Notes: generated by a model from the sequence alone, not told the origin. 64,000 bases of DNA from Candidatus Aalborgicola defluviihabitans (GCA_016705575.1 JADIXX010000003.1:966770-1030769); one strand, 5' to 3'. Numbered from the stretch's first letter, positions 37,686 through 46,395 are shown. Numbers and translations: made by a program.

Positions 37686-37772
37686 ATCTGGCAGGGGCAA
37701 ACTTGACGAAAGTCAAGGACGCAAAGCTTCCGGGCTACATGACGCGAGTCATTTGCCAGCGGGGTTGCCGTC
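37686..37772 (+). promoter_or_regulatory. Cyclic-di-GMP-I (GEMM) riboswitch aptamer
   Basis: All hallmarks of the class I cyclic-di-GMP aptamer are present in order. P1 pairs GGCA (37690-37693) with TGCC (37766-37769). The joining sequence GGGGCAAAC follows. P2 is CTTGAC-GAAA-GTCAAG (37702-37717), closed by a GNRA tetraloop. The core GGACGCAAAGC comes next. P3 contains CCGGGCTAC and an ATGAC-GCGA-GTCAT hairpin (37739-37752), and the 3' side ends with AGCGGGGTTGCCG. In known members the ligand G of cyclic-di-GMP pairs with a P3-side C and stacks on the joining A. The tetraloop/receptor contact of P2 with P3 is plausible here. It controls the small gene downstream. Confidence 0.92.
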
Positions 37773-37802
37773 GAAGGAATCCATTCGGTACTTCGATGTT
37801 GC

Positions 37803-37838
37803 GTCGCCCTTTATTTGTTGACTCAATTTAAAGGCGAC
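37803..37838 (+). promoter_or_regulatory. Hairpin covering the Shine-Dalgarno sequence (expression platform)
   Basis: GTCGCC-(C)-TTTA at 37803-37813 can pair with TAAA-GGCGAC at 37829-37838, with one bulged C. The 3' arm contains AAAGG (37830-37834), the ribosome-binding site 7 nt before the ATG at 37842. A second inverted repeat, TCGAAG...CTTCGA, lies just before it at 37771-37796. There is no U-run, so control of translation is more likely than termination. Confidence 0.65.
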
Positions 37839-37841
37839 TGT

Positions 37842-38195
37842 ATGACCAAACAATCCAACCGCAACATTCCAGTCGAGCAGTGGCCCGAATCACTGGAGAT
37901 TTTGCGTCACCTGGCTGCACAGAGCGTGCCGCGTCCCATCAAGGAGGTCGCGCGTGATGTTAGTGCCCCAGAGATTTCAACCCGCAACCGGCTGGCCAAG
38001 CTGGAGGCCCAGGGCACAGTCCGTGCACTGCGCGCGATTGCCACACTGGGACCAGGCAAAGAAGTAACCTGCACCCACTACGAGATCACGCAGTATGGCA
38101 AGGATTGCGCTGGCTTGCGCACACAGGGCCAAGGTCTCAAGGTGCGAGTCAACAGCGTTTTCTCATGGGCTGCTGCTTTGGAAGCAAGCCAATAG
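37842..38195 (+). CDS. Small winged-helix-like protein under riboswitch control
   Basis: 117 residues; the Met at 37842 follows AAAGG at good spacing, and a longer in-frame start at 37815 would lie inside the hairpin. SLEILRHLAAQSVPRPIKEV, ARDVSAPEISTRNRLAKLEA and QGTVRALR read as a helix-turn-helix followed by a short wing, as in MarR/ArsR-like proteins, though no family member is recognised with certainty. The rest (THYEITQYGKDCAG, VNSVFSWAAALEASQ) carries no signal or membrane segment. Being downstream of a cyclic-di-GMP riboswitch, it is probably a second-messenger-controlled regulator. Its targets are unknown; the capsule genes just upstream are an obvious candidate. Confidence 0.7.
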   Translation: MTKQSNRNIPVEQWPESLEILRHLAAQSVPRPIKEVARDVSAPEISTRNRLAKLEAQGTVRALRAIATLGPGKEVTCTHYEITQYGKDCAGLRTQGQGLKVRVNSVFSWAAALEASQ

Positions 38196-38224
38196 CGAGA
38201 TGGTTGATGTGATGACGTGAGTAG

Positions 38225-38244
38225 GGCGAACAGAGGTGTTCGCC
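38225..38244. terminator. Hairpin between convergent genes
   Basis: GGCGAAC-AGAGGT-GTTCGCC is a perfect 7-bp stem between the end of the winged-helix gene and the end of the FKBP gene. Neither side has a strong U-run, so termination in either direction is only probable. Confidence 0.45.
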
Positions 38245-38253
38245 GTGGCTGGC

Positions 38254-38664
38254 TTACTTTTCTATCGCCAGCAGCTCTACTTCAAACGTTAGCGTGGCAT
38301 TGGGGGGCACGGCGCCACCGGCGCCACGCTCACCGTAGGCGGTGGCTGGCGGGCAGGTCAGGGTGGCCTTACCGCCCACCTTCATTTTCTGCAATGCTTG
38401 GGTCCAGCAGGGCACCACGCGGTTCAGTGGAAACACAGCGGGTTCATTGCGTTTGTACGAGCTGTCAAATTCCTTACCATCAGCCAGCGTGCCACGGTAG
38501 TGCACCTTGACGCGGTCCACTGCGTTGGGGCTACCGCCCGTGCCAACCACGGTGTGCACGATTTGCACGCCTGAAGGCAAGGTTTCGGTATCGGCCGCGA
38601 AGGCAGTGCTGCACAGGCCGGTGCTTGCGAGGGCGAGGGAGAGCAAAAGTGTGCGTTGGTTCAT
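38254..38664 (-). CDS. FKBP-type peptidyl-prolyl isomerase, exported
   Basis: 136 residues. A signal peptide ends near residue 23 (LLLSLALASTGLCSTAFA). One FKBP domain follows: VHYRGTLADGKEFDSSYKRN, PLNRVVPCWTQALQKMKVGG and PATAYGERGAGGAVPPNATL are the active-site strands and loops. It should assist folding of periplasmic proteins by Pro isomerisation. It is the last gene of a long minus-strand run, 71 bp after trpS. Confidence 0.9.
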   Translation of the reverse strand: MNQRTLLLSLALASTGLCSTAFAADTETLPSGVQIVHTVVGTGGSPNAVDRVKVHYRGTLADGKEFDSSYKRNEPAVFPLNRVVPCWTQALQKMKVGGKATLTCPPATAYGERGAGGAVPPNATLTFEVELLAIEK

Positions 38665-38735
38665 GGAGCAAATAGGTGTTGGTTGGTATGAAGTTGCAAT
38701 GAAAAATTGCGGGTGTACGACTCGGTAGTGGTTGA

Positions 38736-40028
38736 TTAGTTCCCGGCTGCCAGCAGCGCCAGTGCGGCAACTACCTGGCGGGCGTCGCCCACCGTTGGCT
38801 GCAGATGGCTCGCGTGGACCGTCAGCGCGGATTCTCCTTCGCGTTGCAATTGGGCAATGGTTTGTGCCGCTTCTTTGGGCGAAGCAAACCCCAGGCTTTG
38901 CAATAGCAGGTTGCCCTGCGCATCCACCAGCTTGAAGTAGAACCGTCCATCGGCTTCGCGGTACTGCTTGAAGTTGGGTAGGGCGGTCTTGACCGTTTTT
39001 CTCTTGTCTGCTTTGGTCTGTTCGCCCAATCGGCGCAGGCCCACCGCGTGGCGCAGTTCTGCCATAAATGGTGTGGCGCGCTGGCGCGCCTTGGCTGCAC
39101 CGGCCAACAAAATGGTTTCGATTTTGGCGGGGTTATTGATCAAGTCTTCATAGGCTGCGCGCATGGGGGCAATTTCGCGGTCGATGCGTTCAAACAAAAC
39201 CTGTTTGGCCTCACCCCAGGCAATGCCGTCGGCATAGGCCTTGCGTAGCGCCTGGGCTTCTTCTTCGCTGGCAAAAGCCTGGTAAATCTGGAACAGTGCC
39301 GAGCCTTCTGGTTCCTTTGGTTCGCCCGGTGCGCGTGAGTCAGTGACGATGCCGGCAATCAGTTTTTTGAGCTGTTCACGCGGCGCAAACAGCGGGATGG
39401 TGTTGTCGTAGCTCTTGCTCATCTTGCGCCCATCCAGGCCGGGCAGGGTGGCGACGGACTCTTCAATTTCAGCTTGTGGCGGCACAAAATGCTCGCCATA
39501 GCGGTGGTTGAAACTGTTGGCCATGTCGCGCGCCATTTCAATGTGCTGAATCTGATCACGCCCCACTGGCACCTTGTGGGCGTTGAACATCAAAATGTCG
39601 GCCCCCATCAACACCGGGTACATGAACAGGCCGGCCGTCACGTCCATGTCGGGGTCCTGATTGGATGCTGTGTTCTTGTCCACGGCCGCCTTGTAGGCAT
39701 GCGCCCGGTTGAGTACGCCCTTGCCGGTGACGCAGGTCAGCAGCCAGGTGAGCTCGGGGATTTCGGGCACGTCGGATTGGCGATAAAAGGTGACGCGTTC
39801 AGGATCCAGGCCCGCTGCCAGCCAGCTGGCGGCAATCTCCAGAGTAGAGCGCTGGATGCGGGCCGGTTCGTCGATTTTGATCAGGGCGTGGTAGTCGGCC
39901 AGAAAGTAGTAGCTCTCGACATTGGCCGCCAAGCTGGCGCGCACGGAGGGGCGAATGGAGCCTACGTAATTGCCCAGATGCGGCGTACCGGACGTTGTGA
40001 TGCCGGTGAGAAAACGGACAGTGGTCAT
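38736..40028 (-). CDS. trpS: Tryptophanyl-tRNA synthetase
   Basis: 430 residues. The class I signatures are SGTPHLGNYVGS (HIGH equivalent) near 13-24 and GRKMSKSYDNT (KMSKS) near 213; DVTAGLFMYPVLMGADIL and VGRDQIQHIEMARD are typical TrpRS segments. It charges tRNA-Trp. It is about 90 residues longer than the ~340-residue E. coli enzyme; the extra C-terminal part (KYREADGRFYFKLVDAQGN-like, then LLLQSLGFASPKEAAQTI) resembles a small DUF-type domain found in longer TrpRS proteins of this bacterial group. It lies 24 bp after the M50 peptidase gene. Confidence 0.95.
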   Translation of the reverse strand: MTTVRFLTGITTSGTPHLGNYVGSIRPSVRASLAANVESYYFLADYHALIKIDEPARIQRSTLEIAASWLAAGLDPERVTFYRQSDVPEIPELTWLLTCVTGKGVLNRAHAYKAAVDKNTASNQDPDMDVTAGLFMYPVLMGADILMFNAHKVPVGRDQIQHIEMARDMANSFNHRYGEHFVPPQAEIEESVATLPGLDGRKMSKSYDNTIPLFAPREQLKKLIAGIVTDSRAPGEPKEPEGSALFQIYQAFASEEEAQALRKAYADGIAWGEAKQVLFERIDREIAPMRAAYEDLINNPAKIETILLAGAAKARQRATPFMAELRHAVGLRRLGEQTKADKRKTVKTALPNFKQYREADGRFYFKLVDAQGNLLLQSLGFASPKEAAQTIAQLQREGESALTVHASHLQPTVGDARQVVAALALLAAGN

Positions 40029-40052
40029 GAACGGATCAAGATAGGGAGTGGT

Positions 40053-40718
40053 TTAGCGGATCAAAGCAGCCAAGGGGGAGAGCAGCAAGTTGAGTACGGT
40101 GTAAGTGAGTGCCATCAGGGGCTGCATCCACAGGGTGTTGACGAAGCCGGTGAAGACCAGGGCGATCACGATGAAAAAACCAAACGGCTCCACGCGCGAG
40201 ACCAGCATTGCCTGTTTGATGGGCAACAAGCCCACTAAAATTCTTCCCCCGTCTAGCGGCGGCAGCGGAAACAGGTTGAAGGCAAACAGCACTACGTTGA
40301 CCAGCACACCCCCCTGGCACATCTTCAGAAAAAACGGCTCAGTAACGCCGAGGCCCTCTAGCAAGTAGAGACCCACCCCCCAGGCCAATGCCATGACGAT
40401 GTTGGCCGCCGGGCCGGCCAGGGCCACCCAAATCATGTCGCGCTTGGGGTTGCGCAAATTTCCAAAGCGCACCGGCACCGGTTTGGCCGCGCCCAGAATG
40501 ATGGGGCTACCGATGAGGACCAGTATCAAAGGCAGCAAGATGGTGCCGAACGGATCGATATGCTTAAGCGGGTTGAGTGTGACGCGGCCCATCATCCAGG
40601 CCGTGTTGTCGCCAAAGTGCCGCGCGGCATAACCGTGGGCGGCTTCGTGGAGGGTGATAGCAAAGATCACGGGTAGCGCGTAGAGCGCGACCGTCTGTAT
40701 CATGTTGTCAAAGTTCAC
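40053..40718 (-). CDS. M50-family membrane zinc metallopeptidase
   Basis: 221 residues with about five membrane helices. The zinc motif HEAAH is at 24-28 in helix 1, and NLFPLPPLDGGRIL near 149-162 supplies the third ligand (Asp). This is the small, PDZ-free S2P-like type often found beside yciO and trpS in Burkholderiales. It may cut transmembrane proteins; the substrate is unknown. Confidence 0.9.
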   Translation of the reverse strand: MNFDNMIQTVALYALPVIFAITLHEAAHGYAARHFGDNTAWMMGRVTLNPLKHIDPFGTILLPLILVLIGSPIILGAAKPVPVRFGNLRNPKRDMIWVALAGPAANIVMALAWGVGLYLLEGLGVTEPFFLKMCQGGVLVNVVLFAFNLFPLPPLDGGRILVGLLPIKQAMLVSRVEPFGFFIVIALVFTGFVNTLWMQPLMALTYTVLNLLLSPLAALIR

Positions 40719-40741
40719 GGGTCAGTGGTTTCGTTGGTGGA

Positions 40742-41365
40742 TTACAGCCCCAGGCGGGCCAGTTCGCCACGTCCCTGGCGAATCAGTTGGGGTTCCGGCC
40801 CAGTCAGGTCAATGACCGTGGTGGGCTCAAGCGGGCAGGCACCGGCGTCAATAACGCCGGCAATCACTTTTTCAAAGCGGTTGCGGATTTCACTGGCGTC
40901 ATTCATGGGGTCAGTCTCCCCCGGCGCTATCAAAGTCGTAGCTAACAATGCAGATCCGTGGAGGGCTAGAAGCTCCTGAAGCGTAGTGTGTTCGGGAACC
41001 CGCAGGCCAATGGTCTTGCGCGAGGGGTGGCTCACGCGCCGAGGCACTTCCTTGCTGGCTTCCAGGATGAAGGTGTAAGGGCCGGGCGTGGCGGACTTGA
41101 GCAAACGGTACTGGGCGTTATCCACCCGCGCGTAGCTGGCCAGTTCACTCAGGTCCCGGCACAGCAGGGTCAGGTGGTGTTTGTCATCCACACCCCGGAT
41201 GCGGCGCATGGCGTCCACGGCAGTCTTGTCGTCCAGGTGGCAGACCAGTGCGTAGCTGGAATCGGTGGGCACGACCAGCACGCCGCCCTGTTGTAGCAAG
41301 GCCACCGCTTGCTTGAGCAGGCGGGGTTGAGGGTTATGCGGGTGAACTTCGAAATATTGGGCCAT
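40742..41365 (-). CDS. yciO: YciO-type Sua5/YrdC family protein
   Basis: 207 residues of the Sua5/YciO/YrdC fold. LLQQGGVLVVPTDSSYALVC, AMRRIRGVDDKHHLTLLCRD (with the KR-x-R type lysine region altered) and TPGPYTFILEASKEVPRR, then TIGLRVPEH, match YciO more than TsaC. TsaC makes threonylcarbamoyl-AMP for the t6A37 tRNA modification; the exact role of YciO is less certain. It is separated from the PHP gene by 7 bp. Confidence 0.88.
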   Translation of the reverse strand: MAQYFEVHPHNPQPRLLKQAVALLQQGGVLVVPTDSSYALVCHLDDKTAVDAMRRIRGVDDKHHLTLLCRDLSELASYARVDNAQYRLLKSATPGPYTFILEASKEVPRRVSHPSRKTIGLRVPEHTTLQELLALHGSALLATTLIAPGETDPMNDASEIRNRFEKVIAGVIDAGACPLEPTTVIDLTGPEPQLIRQGRGELARLGL

Positions 41366-41372
41366 GTGCCGT

Positions 41373-42227
41373 CTACTGGATGCGGGATGCCAGCAACTCC
41401 CAGACGGGCGTCAGATTGGCAGGAAGAAAGGGCAAGGTGCCCAGCTCGGTGTGGCTTTCAGTGGGGCTGTGGAAGTCGCTGCCGCGTGAGGCGGCCAGCC
41501 CGAATTCGCGGGCCATTTCGGCATAAATGCCATATTCGGCGGTCGTGTGGCTACCTGTTACCACTTCGACACCTTTGCCGCCGTGGGCCTTGAATTCACT
41601 GAACAGGGCGAACTCTTGTGTGGGTGTGAACTTGTAGCGCGCCGGGTGCGCAATCACGGCCATGCCGCCGGCGCCGTTGACCCAGCCCACCGCATCCTTG
41701 AGCGAGGCCCAACGGTGTGGCACAAAGCCGGGTTTACCGTCGGTGAGGTATTTGCGAAATACCTCATTGGTTTCCTTGCAGACGCCACTTTCCACCAGAA
41801 AGCGCGCAAAGTGGGTGCGCGAGATCAGTTCGGGGTTGCTGACAAAGGTCAGGGCACCTTCAAACGCGCCCTTGATGCCTACCTTGGCTAACCCGGCCGC
41901 CATTTCCTTGGCGCGCTCTTCACGGCCTCCCCGTGTTTTGCGCAGGCCTTCGATCAGGTTGCTGTCATCCGGATCAAAGCCCAGACCCACAATGTGCACG
42001 GTCTGGTTCACAAAAGTGACCGAAATTTCCGTACCCGTCAGGTAGCGCATACCGCAGGCTTTGGCTGCCACTGCAGCCCGATGCTGCCCACTGATCTCGT
42101 CATGGTCGGTCAGCGCCCACAGCTCCACGCCATTGGCGCTGGCGCGCGCGGCCAAATCCTCGGGAGCGAGCGTGCCGTCGGAAACGGTGGAGTGGCAATG
42201 CAGGTCAGCGTTTTGTATAGGGTTCAC
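41373..42227 (-). CDS. PHP-domain phosphatase (RNase AM/YciV-like)
   Basis: 284 residues. Metal ligands are visible as LHCHSTVSDGTL, ALTDHDEISGQ, a mid-domain Glu region TGTEISVTF, IAHPARYK and GSDFHSPTESH. The family includes the 3',5'-nucleotide bisphosphate phosphatase/5'-3' exonuclease of E. coli (RNase AM, yciV), often beside yciO and trp genes. Its start overlaps the end of the pseudouridine synthase gene by 23 bp, so translation is probably coupled. Confidence 0.9.
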   Translation of the reverse strand: MNPIQNADLHCHSTVSDGTLAPEDLAARASANGVELWALTDHDEISGQHRAAVAAKACGMRYLTGTEISVTFVNQTVHIVGLGFDPDDSNLIEGLRKTRGGREERAKEMAAGLAKVGIKGAFEGALTFVSNPELISRTHFARFLVESGVCKETNEVFRKYLTDGKPGFVPHRWASLKDAVGWVNGAGGMAVIAHPARYKFTPTQEFALFSEFKAHGGKGVEVVTGSHTTAEYGIYAEMAREFGLAASRGSDFHSPTESHTELGTLPFLPANLTPVWELLASRIQ

Positions 42228-42912
42228 CCACGCATTTTAGGCGCTGGCAACTGAATTGCAGGGTCTGCCCGGTCACCGGGTGGGCAAAGCACAGCTTGCT
42301 GGCGTGCAGTAGCAGACGCGGTGATAGTGCCAGTACCTCGGGCGGTCCGTACAAGGCGTCCCCCAGAATAGGGTGACCAATGGCCTGCAGATGAACCCGC
42401 AACTGGTGGGTGCGCCCGGTCAATGGCTCCAGCAGCACATGGGTCACGTCGTGCTGTGCATCGTAGTGCACCACCTGCAGTCGGGTTACGCTGGACTTGC
42501 CGTTCTCTGGGTTGATCACACGGCGGGGGCGGTTGGGCCAGTCCACTGCGATGGGCAGGTCAATGGTTCGCCAGTCGTCGGTGCCGGCGTCCACTGCACC
42601 GCTAACTACGGCCTCGTAGCATTTGGCCACCATGCGGTTGGCAAACGCCTCGCTGAGCGTGCGCTGGGCCTCTGCCCCGCGCGCCATGACAATGAGGCCG
42701 GACGTGGCCATGTCCAGCCGGTGCACCACAAGGGCATCGGAAAATTGGGCTTGCACCCGGGCGCTCAGGCAGTCCTGCTTGTCGGGGCCGCGCCCGGGCA
42801 CCGACAGCAGGGCGGATGGTTTGTCCAGCACCACGATAGCGTCGTCGGCAAACACCACCTGAATGCCAGCGTCGTCTATCGGGCGCTGCACGGTTTCACA
42901 GAACTCGTTCAC
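42205..42912 (-). CDS. RluA-family pseudouridine synthase
   Basis: 235 residues. The catalytic motif is VHRLDMATSGLIVMA (Asp in HRLD) near 62-76; IVVLDKPSALLSVPGRG before it and LLEPLTGRTHQLRVHLQAIG near 157 complete the RluA pattern. At this length, without an S4 domain, it resembles E. coli RluA (23S rRNA U746 and tRNA U32). It begins 1 bp after the end of the nucleotidase gene. Confidence 0.9.
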   Translation of the reverse strand: MNEFCETVQRPIDDAGIQVVFADDAIVVLDKPSALLSVPGRGPDKQDCLSARVQAQFSDALVVHRLDMATSGLIVMARGAEAQRTLSEAFANRMVAKCYEAVVSGAVDAGTDDWRTIDLPIAVDWPNRPRRVINPENGKSSVTRLQVVHYDAQHDVTHVLLEPLTGRTHQLRVHLQAIGHPILGDALYGPPEVLALSPRLLLHASKLCFAHPVTGQTLQFSCQRLKCVGEPYTKR

Positions 42913-42913
42913 G

Positions 42914-44563
42914 TCATTCGCAGTGCCTCTCCTTGCAGGTCAAGCCTTTGGGCGGCGCATAGTTGGCAGCTTGCAAAGGGCTGTGGGCAACGATGTAGGC
43001 ACGCAGCACTTCCGCATCCACAAAGCCGGTGTCCACATAGCTGGCGTGGGCAGTCATCTTTGGGTAGCCATCTCCGCCAACCGCCATGAACTTGTTGATC
43101 ACCATCTGGTAGGTTTGATCCGGGTTCACGAAAGCGCCTTTGATGCGGGCCTGCAACACCTGGCCGCTGGCCACAAGGGGTTCCACGCCCACAAAATGGG
43201 GGAATCCGCCAGCGCCTGGGCTCATGGCCATTGCACTCTGCAGGTATTCCAGCACTTCGCGTCCTGTGAGCTTGAGTGTGACCAGTGTGACGCCAAATGG
43301 TTGGACTTTGAGCACGTCCTTGTAGGTGATAGGGCCGGCTGGGAGGGATTCACGAATGCCACCAGAGTTGACCAGGGCAAAGTCGGAGCGTGTCCGGTCC
43401 ACCATGGCCTGGCAAATCAGCACACCCAGGTTGGTGATCTGCTTGCGCACCAAGAAGCGGTCACCCTCCAGTCGGGCATCACTGCTGCCCACAGCCACCA
43501 ACAGCTTCTTTTGACCAAAGTCTTGGTAGGGCTGGAGCAGGGCCAGCATATCGGGGTTTTCTGCAATGGGCGTGGTGTAGGTGGTGCGGGCTGTGTCATT
43601 TGCTGTGACGGACTTTTTGAGGTTGATGGGAATCAAGGCGTATTTCACCAACGTGAAACTGCCATTGCGATACTGAAAATCGGCTCGACCCACGTACTTG
43701 CCCCACTCATGGGCCTGCACGATCCATGTGCCGTTCTGGCGGTCGGGCTGGCAGGGACTGCCGGGAACGTAGGCGGTGTCAAGCAGGTTCTCGGCCTGCA
43801 TGCAGGCGGGGTTTTGTGTGTGGCCACCCACCACCAGGTCCAGCCCTTTGACGGCGCGCGCCATCTCCACATCGCCCGGTGCCAGAGTGCCGTGCTGGCC
43901 GTTGGCGTAGTGGCCCATGTGGGTGGCGGCAATCACCACGTCGGCCTGCTGGCGTAACTCGGGTACGAGCTTGGCAGCTTCAGCGATGGGGCTGCGGAAT
44001 TCCAGGCCCTGCATGTTGTCGGGGTTGCCCAGCTTGGGCGTGTCGTCGGTGGTCAGGCCCAGCACGGCCACGCGCACGCCGCCCAGGTTGAATAGCTTGT
44101 AGGCGTCAAAAGCGCGCGCGCCCTGGCGGTAGATGTTGGCCGACAGCATGGGAAATGCGGCCAGCTTGCGTTGCATGGCCAGCACGGCCGGGCTCCTGTC
44201 AAACTCGTGGTTGCCCACGGCCATGGCGTCGTAGCCCAGCAGATTCATGCCCTTGAAGTCTGGCACGGCATCTTGCAGGTCGGATTCGGGAACGCCAGTG
44301 TTGACGTCACCGCCGTCCAACAGCAGGCTGTAGCCACCCGCGGCGGCCACTTCGGCGCGGATGGTGTCCACCACGGTCTTGCGCGCAGCCATTCCGTATT
44401 CACCATCGCTGTTCTGCCAGAATCGGCCATGGTGGTCGTTGGTGTGCAGGATGGTGATGGCGTAGGTTGTGTCCGCAGCCGGCTGCGTGGGCGCCAGGCT
44501 GCTACAAGCCGCCAGCGTGGCGGCTATCAGGCTGGCGACGAATAGGGTGTGGAAGATGCGCAT
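42914..44563 (-). CDS. 5'-nucleotidase/UshA-like lipoprotein
   Basis: 549 residues. The lipobox is LAAC (Cys19 or 20). The metallophosphatase domain has TILHTNDHHGRFW, LLDGGDVNTG, AVGNHEFDRSP, ATHMGHYANGQHG and VGGHTQNPAC; the C-terminal nucleotidase domain has NSGGIRESLPAGPITYKDVL and GDGYPKM. It should hydrolyse nucleotides or UDP-sugars in the periplasm. Being just upstream of rluA on the same strand, it probably opens the minus-strand run. Confidence 0.9.
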   Translation of the reverse strand: MRIFHTLFVASLIAATLAACSSLAPTQPAADTTYAITILHTNDHHGRFWQNSDGEYGMAARKTVVDTIRAEVAAAGGYSLLLDGGDVNTGVPESDLQDAVPDFKGMNLLGYDAMAVGNHEFDRSPAVLAMQRKLAAFPMLSANIYRQGARAFDAYKLFNLGGVRVAVLGLTTDDTPKLGNPDNMQGLEFRSPIAEAAKLVPELRQQADVVIAATHMGHYANGQHGTLAPGDVEMARAVKGLDLVVGGHTQNPACMQAENLLDTAYVPGSPCQPDRQNGTWIVQAHEWGKYVGRADFQYRNGSFTLVKYALIPINLKKSVTANDTARTTYTTPIAENPDMLALLQPYQDFGQKKLLVAVGSSDARLEGDRFLVRKQITNLGVLICQAMVDRTRSDFALVNSGGIRESLPAGPITYKDVLKVQPFGVTLVTLKLTGREVLEYLQSAMAMSPGAGGFPHFVGVEPLVASGQVLQARIKGAFVNPDQTYQMVINKFMAVGGDGYPKMTAHASYVDTGFVDAEVLRAYIVAHSPLQAANYAPPKGLTCKERHCE

Positions 44564-44630
44564 CGGCTCACATTATCCGACCAGCGCCAGTGGGCCATGG
44601 TTGCGTCAACATTACATAAAAAATATCGTT

Positions 44631-44673
44631 CTAGCCCTCGTGGAATATACGTAAGCCGCTATCGAATTAATAG
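44631..44673 (+). repeat. Dispersed 43-bp repeat, copy A
   Basis: It begins CTAGCCCTCG and ends AATTAATAG and aligns without gaps with the copies at 51861-51903 and 55951-55993, and over 30 positions with the inverted copy at 58232-58271. It sits just after the acyl-CoA ligase stop, between two minus-strand genes. I recall similar sequences in many Comamonadaceae genomes. Confidence 0.75.
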
Positions 44674-44679
44674 TATGTG

Positions 44680-46395
44680 CTAAACCGCGCTCCACACCAC
44701 TGGTTGGCGCTGGGCCAGCCACGCCTCGTACTGGCCGCCATAGGCCTCTTCGATGCGTGCGCGCTTGACCTTGAGCGTGGGTGTCACAAAGCCGTTCTCT
44801 GGCGTCCAGGTGGTGGAAATGACGGCCAGGCAATCCAGGCGTTCGTGCGGCTCCAGTTGGGCGTTGACGCGGGTCAGATGCTCCGCCAGCGATTGAGTCA
44901 GCGCCGCCTTCTCGTGTGCCGAGCCGCTGCGGGCAATGCCGTCGGGCGACAGCATCACCAAGCCGATGGGCTGGGTCAGGTGCGCGCTGCCGGCCACAGC
45001 GCAGGCTTCAATGTCAGGATGCTGCACCAGCCGGTCCTCAATGGGGGCGGGCGCCACGTACTTGCCCTTACTGGTTTTGAAAATGTCTTTGACCCGGCCA
45101 GTGATGCGCAGAAAACCCTGTTCGTCAATTTGACCTTTGTCGCCGGTGCGCAGCCAGCCGTCGGCTGTCATGCTCTGGGCGGTGGCCTCGGCCTCGCGGT
45201 AGTAGCCCTGCATCAGTGCGGGGCTGCGCATCTGGATCTCGCCGTTGTCCGGGTCAATGCGGCTCTGCACCTGGTCGTATGGCAGACCAACCGAGCCAAC
45301 CTGGCTTGAGCCGGGCAGAGTGGAATGCGACACGCCGCAGTTTTCGGTCATGCCATAGACCTCAATCAGGTCCAGTCCCAGCTTGCGGTACCACTGCAGC
45401 ACATCGGCAGGCATGGGCGCAGCGCCACCGGCGGCGACGCGGCACTGGTCCAGTCCCAGGCCCTTGAGGATTTTGCGGCGCACCAAGCCCCCGACCAGTG
45501 GCAGGCTGAGCAGCCGAGCGAGCTTTTTGGCTGGCATTTTGCTGTGCACCCCGTGCTGGAACTTGACCCACAAGCGCGGTACCGAGAAAAAGATGGTGGG
45601 CCGCGCCCGCTGCAAGTCTTGCACAAAGGTATCCAGCGCTTCGGCAAAAAAGATGTGGCCGCCATAGCGCAGTGAGCCCTGCTCGATCAGCATGCGCTCG
45701 GCCACGTGGGCCAGTGGCAGGTAGGAAATGTATCGTTCATTGGTGCCCATTTGCACGCGCCGCGTGGCGCTGGTTACGCCCCAGGCCATGGAACCGTAGG
45801 TGTGGACTACGCCCTTGGGTTTGCCGGTGGTGCCAGAGGTGTAGATGATGGTGCAGACTGCGTCCAATTCGGCTGCTGGATCACCCTGCAACGGCGCACT
45901 GGTGGACAGCACGTCATTCCACGTTAGTGTCTTGAGCTTGGGCGCCAGGGGCAATGCAATAACCGGCAAGCCTTTGGGCAGGCCAGTCTGCAGGTTGGTG
46001 GTGTCGTCCATCTTGCCGATGAAACAGGCGCGTGCCTCGCTGTGGGCCAGGATGTAGGCCAACGCCTCGCCATTGAAGGTGGGGTAGATGGGGATGGAGA
46101 CGTGGCCGGCCAGCTGAATGGCCAGGTCTGCCAATATCCAGTGCGCGCTGTTCTTGCCAATGATGGCCACCCGACTGCCTGCCGGCCAGCCCTGCACGGT
46201 GAGCCAGGTGGCCATGCGGCGCACCTGGTCGGCGGCTTCTTTCCAGCTGATGTCCTGCACATCGCCACCACCCATTGGCTGGGTGAGATAAATAGCGTCA
46301 CCGCGCTCACGTGCCCAACGCATCAGACCCTGCAGGGGCAGGTCGCTGGCAGAAACTGTGATGGGTGCGGACGAGTGCGTTGCAGTGGCGGTCAT
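44680..46395 (-). CDS. Long-chain acyl-CoA synthetase (AMP-forming)
   Basis: About 571 residues. I start at the Met at 46395 (MTATATHSS); the frame is open 84 codons further but without coding character. Signature motifs: IIYTSGTTGKPKGVVHTYGS (P-loop), EVYGMTENCGVSHS, WLRTGDKGQIDEQGFLRITG and KDIFKTSKGKYVAPAPIEDR. It activates fatty acids as acyl-AMP and then acyl-CoA. The long-chain type is supported by the FACS-like layout. Nothing in the neighbourhood narrows the substrate. Confidence 0.9.
   Translation of the reverse strand: MTATATHSSAPITVSASDLPLQGLMRWARERGDAIYLTQPMGGGDVQDISWKEAADQVRRMATWLTVQGWPAGSRVAIIGKNSAHWILADLAIQLAGHVSIPIYPTFNGEALAYILAHSEARACFIGKMDDTTNLQTGLPKGLPVIALPLAPKLKTLTWNDVLSTSAPLQGDPAAELDAVCTIIYTSGTTGKPKGVVHTYGSMAWGVTSATRRVQMGTNERYISYLPLAHVAERMLIEQGSLRYGGHIFFAEALDTFVQDLQRARPTIFFSVPRLWVKFQHGVHSKMPAKKLARLLSLPLVGGLVRRKILKGLGLDQCRVAAGGAAPMPADVLQWYRKLGLDLIEVYGMTENCGVSHSTLPGSSQVGSVGLPYDQVQSRIDPDNGEIQMRSPALMQGYYREAEATAQSMTADGWLRTGDKGQIDEQGFLRITGRVKDIFKTSKGKYVAPAPIEDRLVQHPDIEACAVAGSAHLTQPIGLVMLSPDGIARSGSAHEKAALTQSLAEHLTRVNAQLEPHERLDCLAVISTTWTPENGFVTPTLKVKRARIEEAYGGQYEAWLAQRQPVVWSAV

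Noticed and set aside
39474..40238. 254-codon plus-strand frame opposite trpS
   Set aside because: It is a shadow of trpS and the M50 gene, His- and Gly-rich without any family resemblance.
40940..40985. Possible fifth copy of the dispersed repeat inside yciO
   Set aside because: It shares only a TAGCCCTC core on the reverse strand; the encoded residues are normal for the family.
42373..43957. Long plus-strand frames (238 and 364 codons) opposite rluA and the nucleotidase
   Set aside because: The minus-strand genes have clear catalytic motifs; the plus frames are antisense by-products of the GC-rich codon use.
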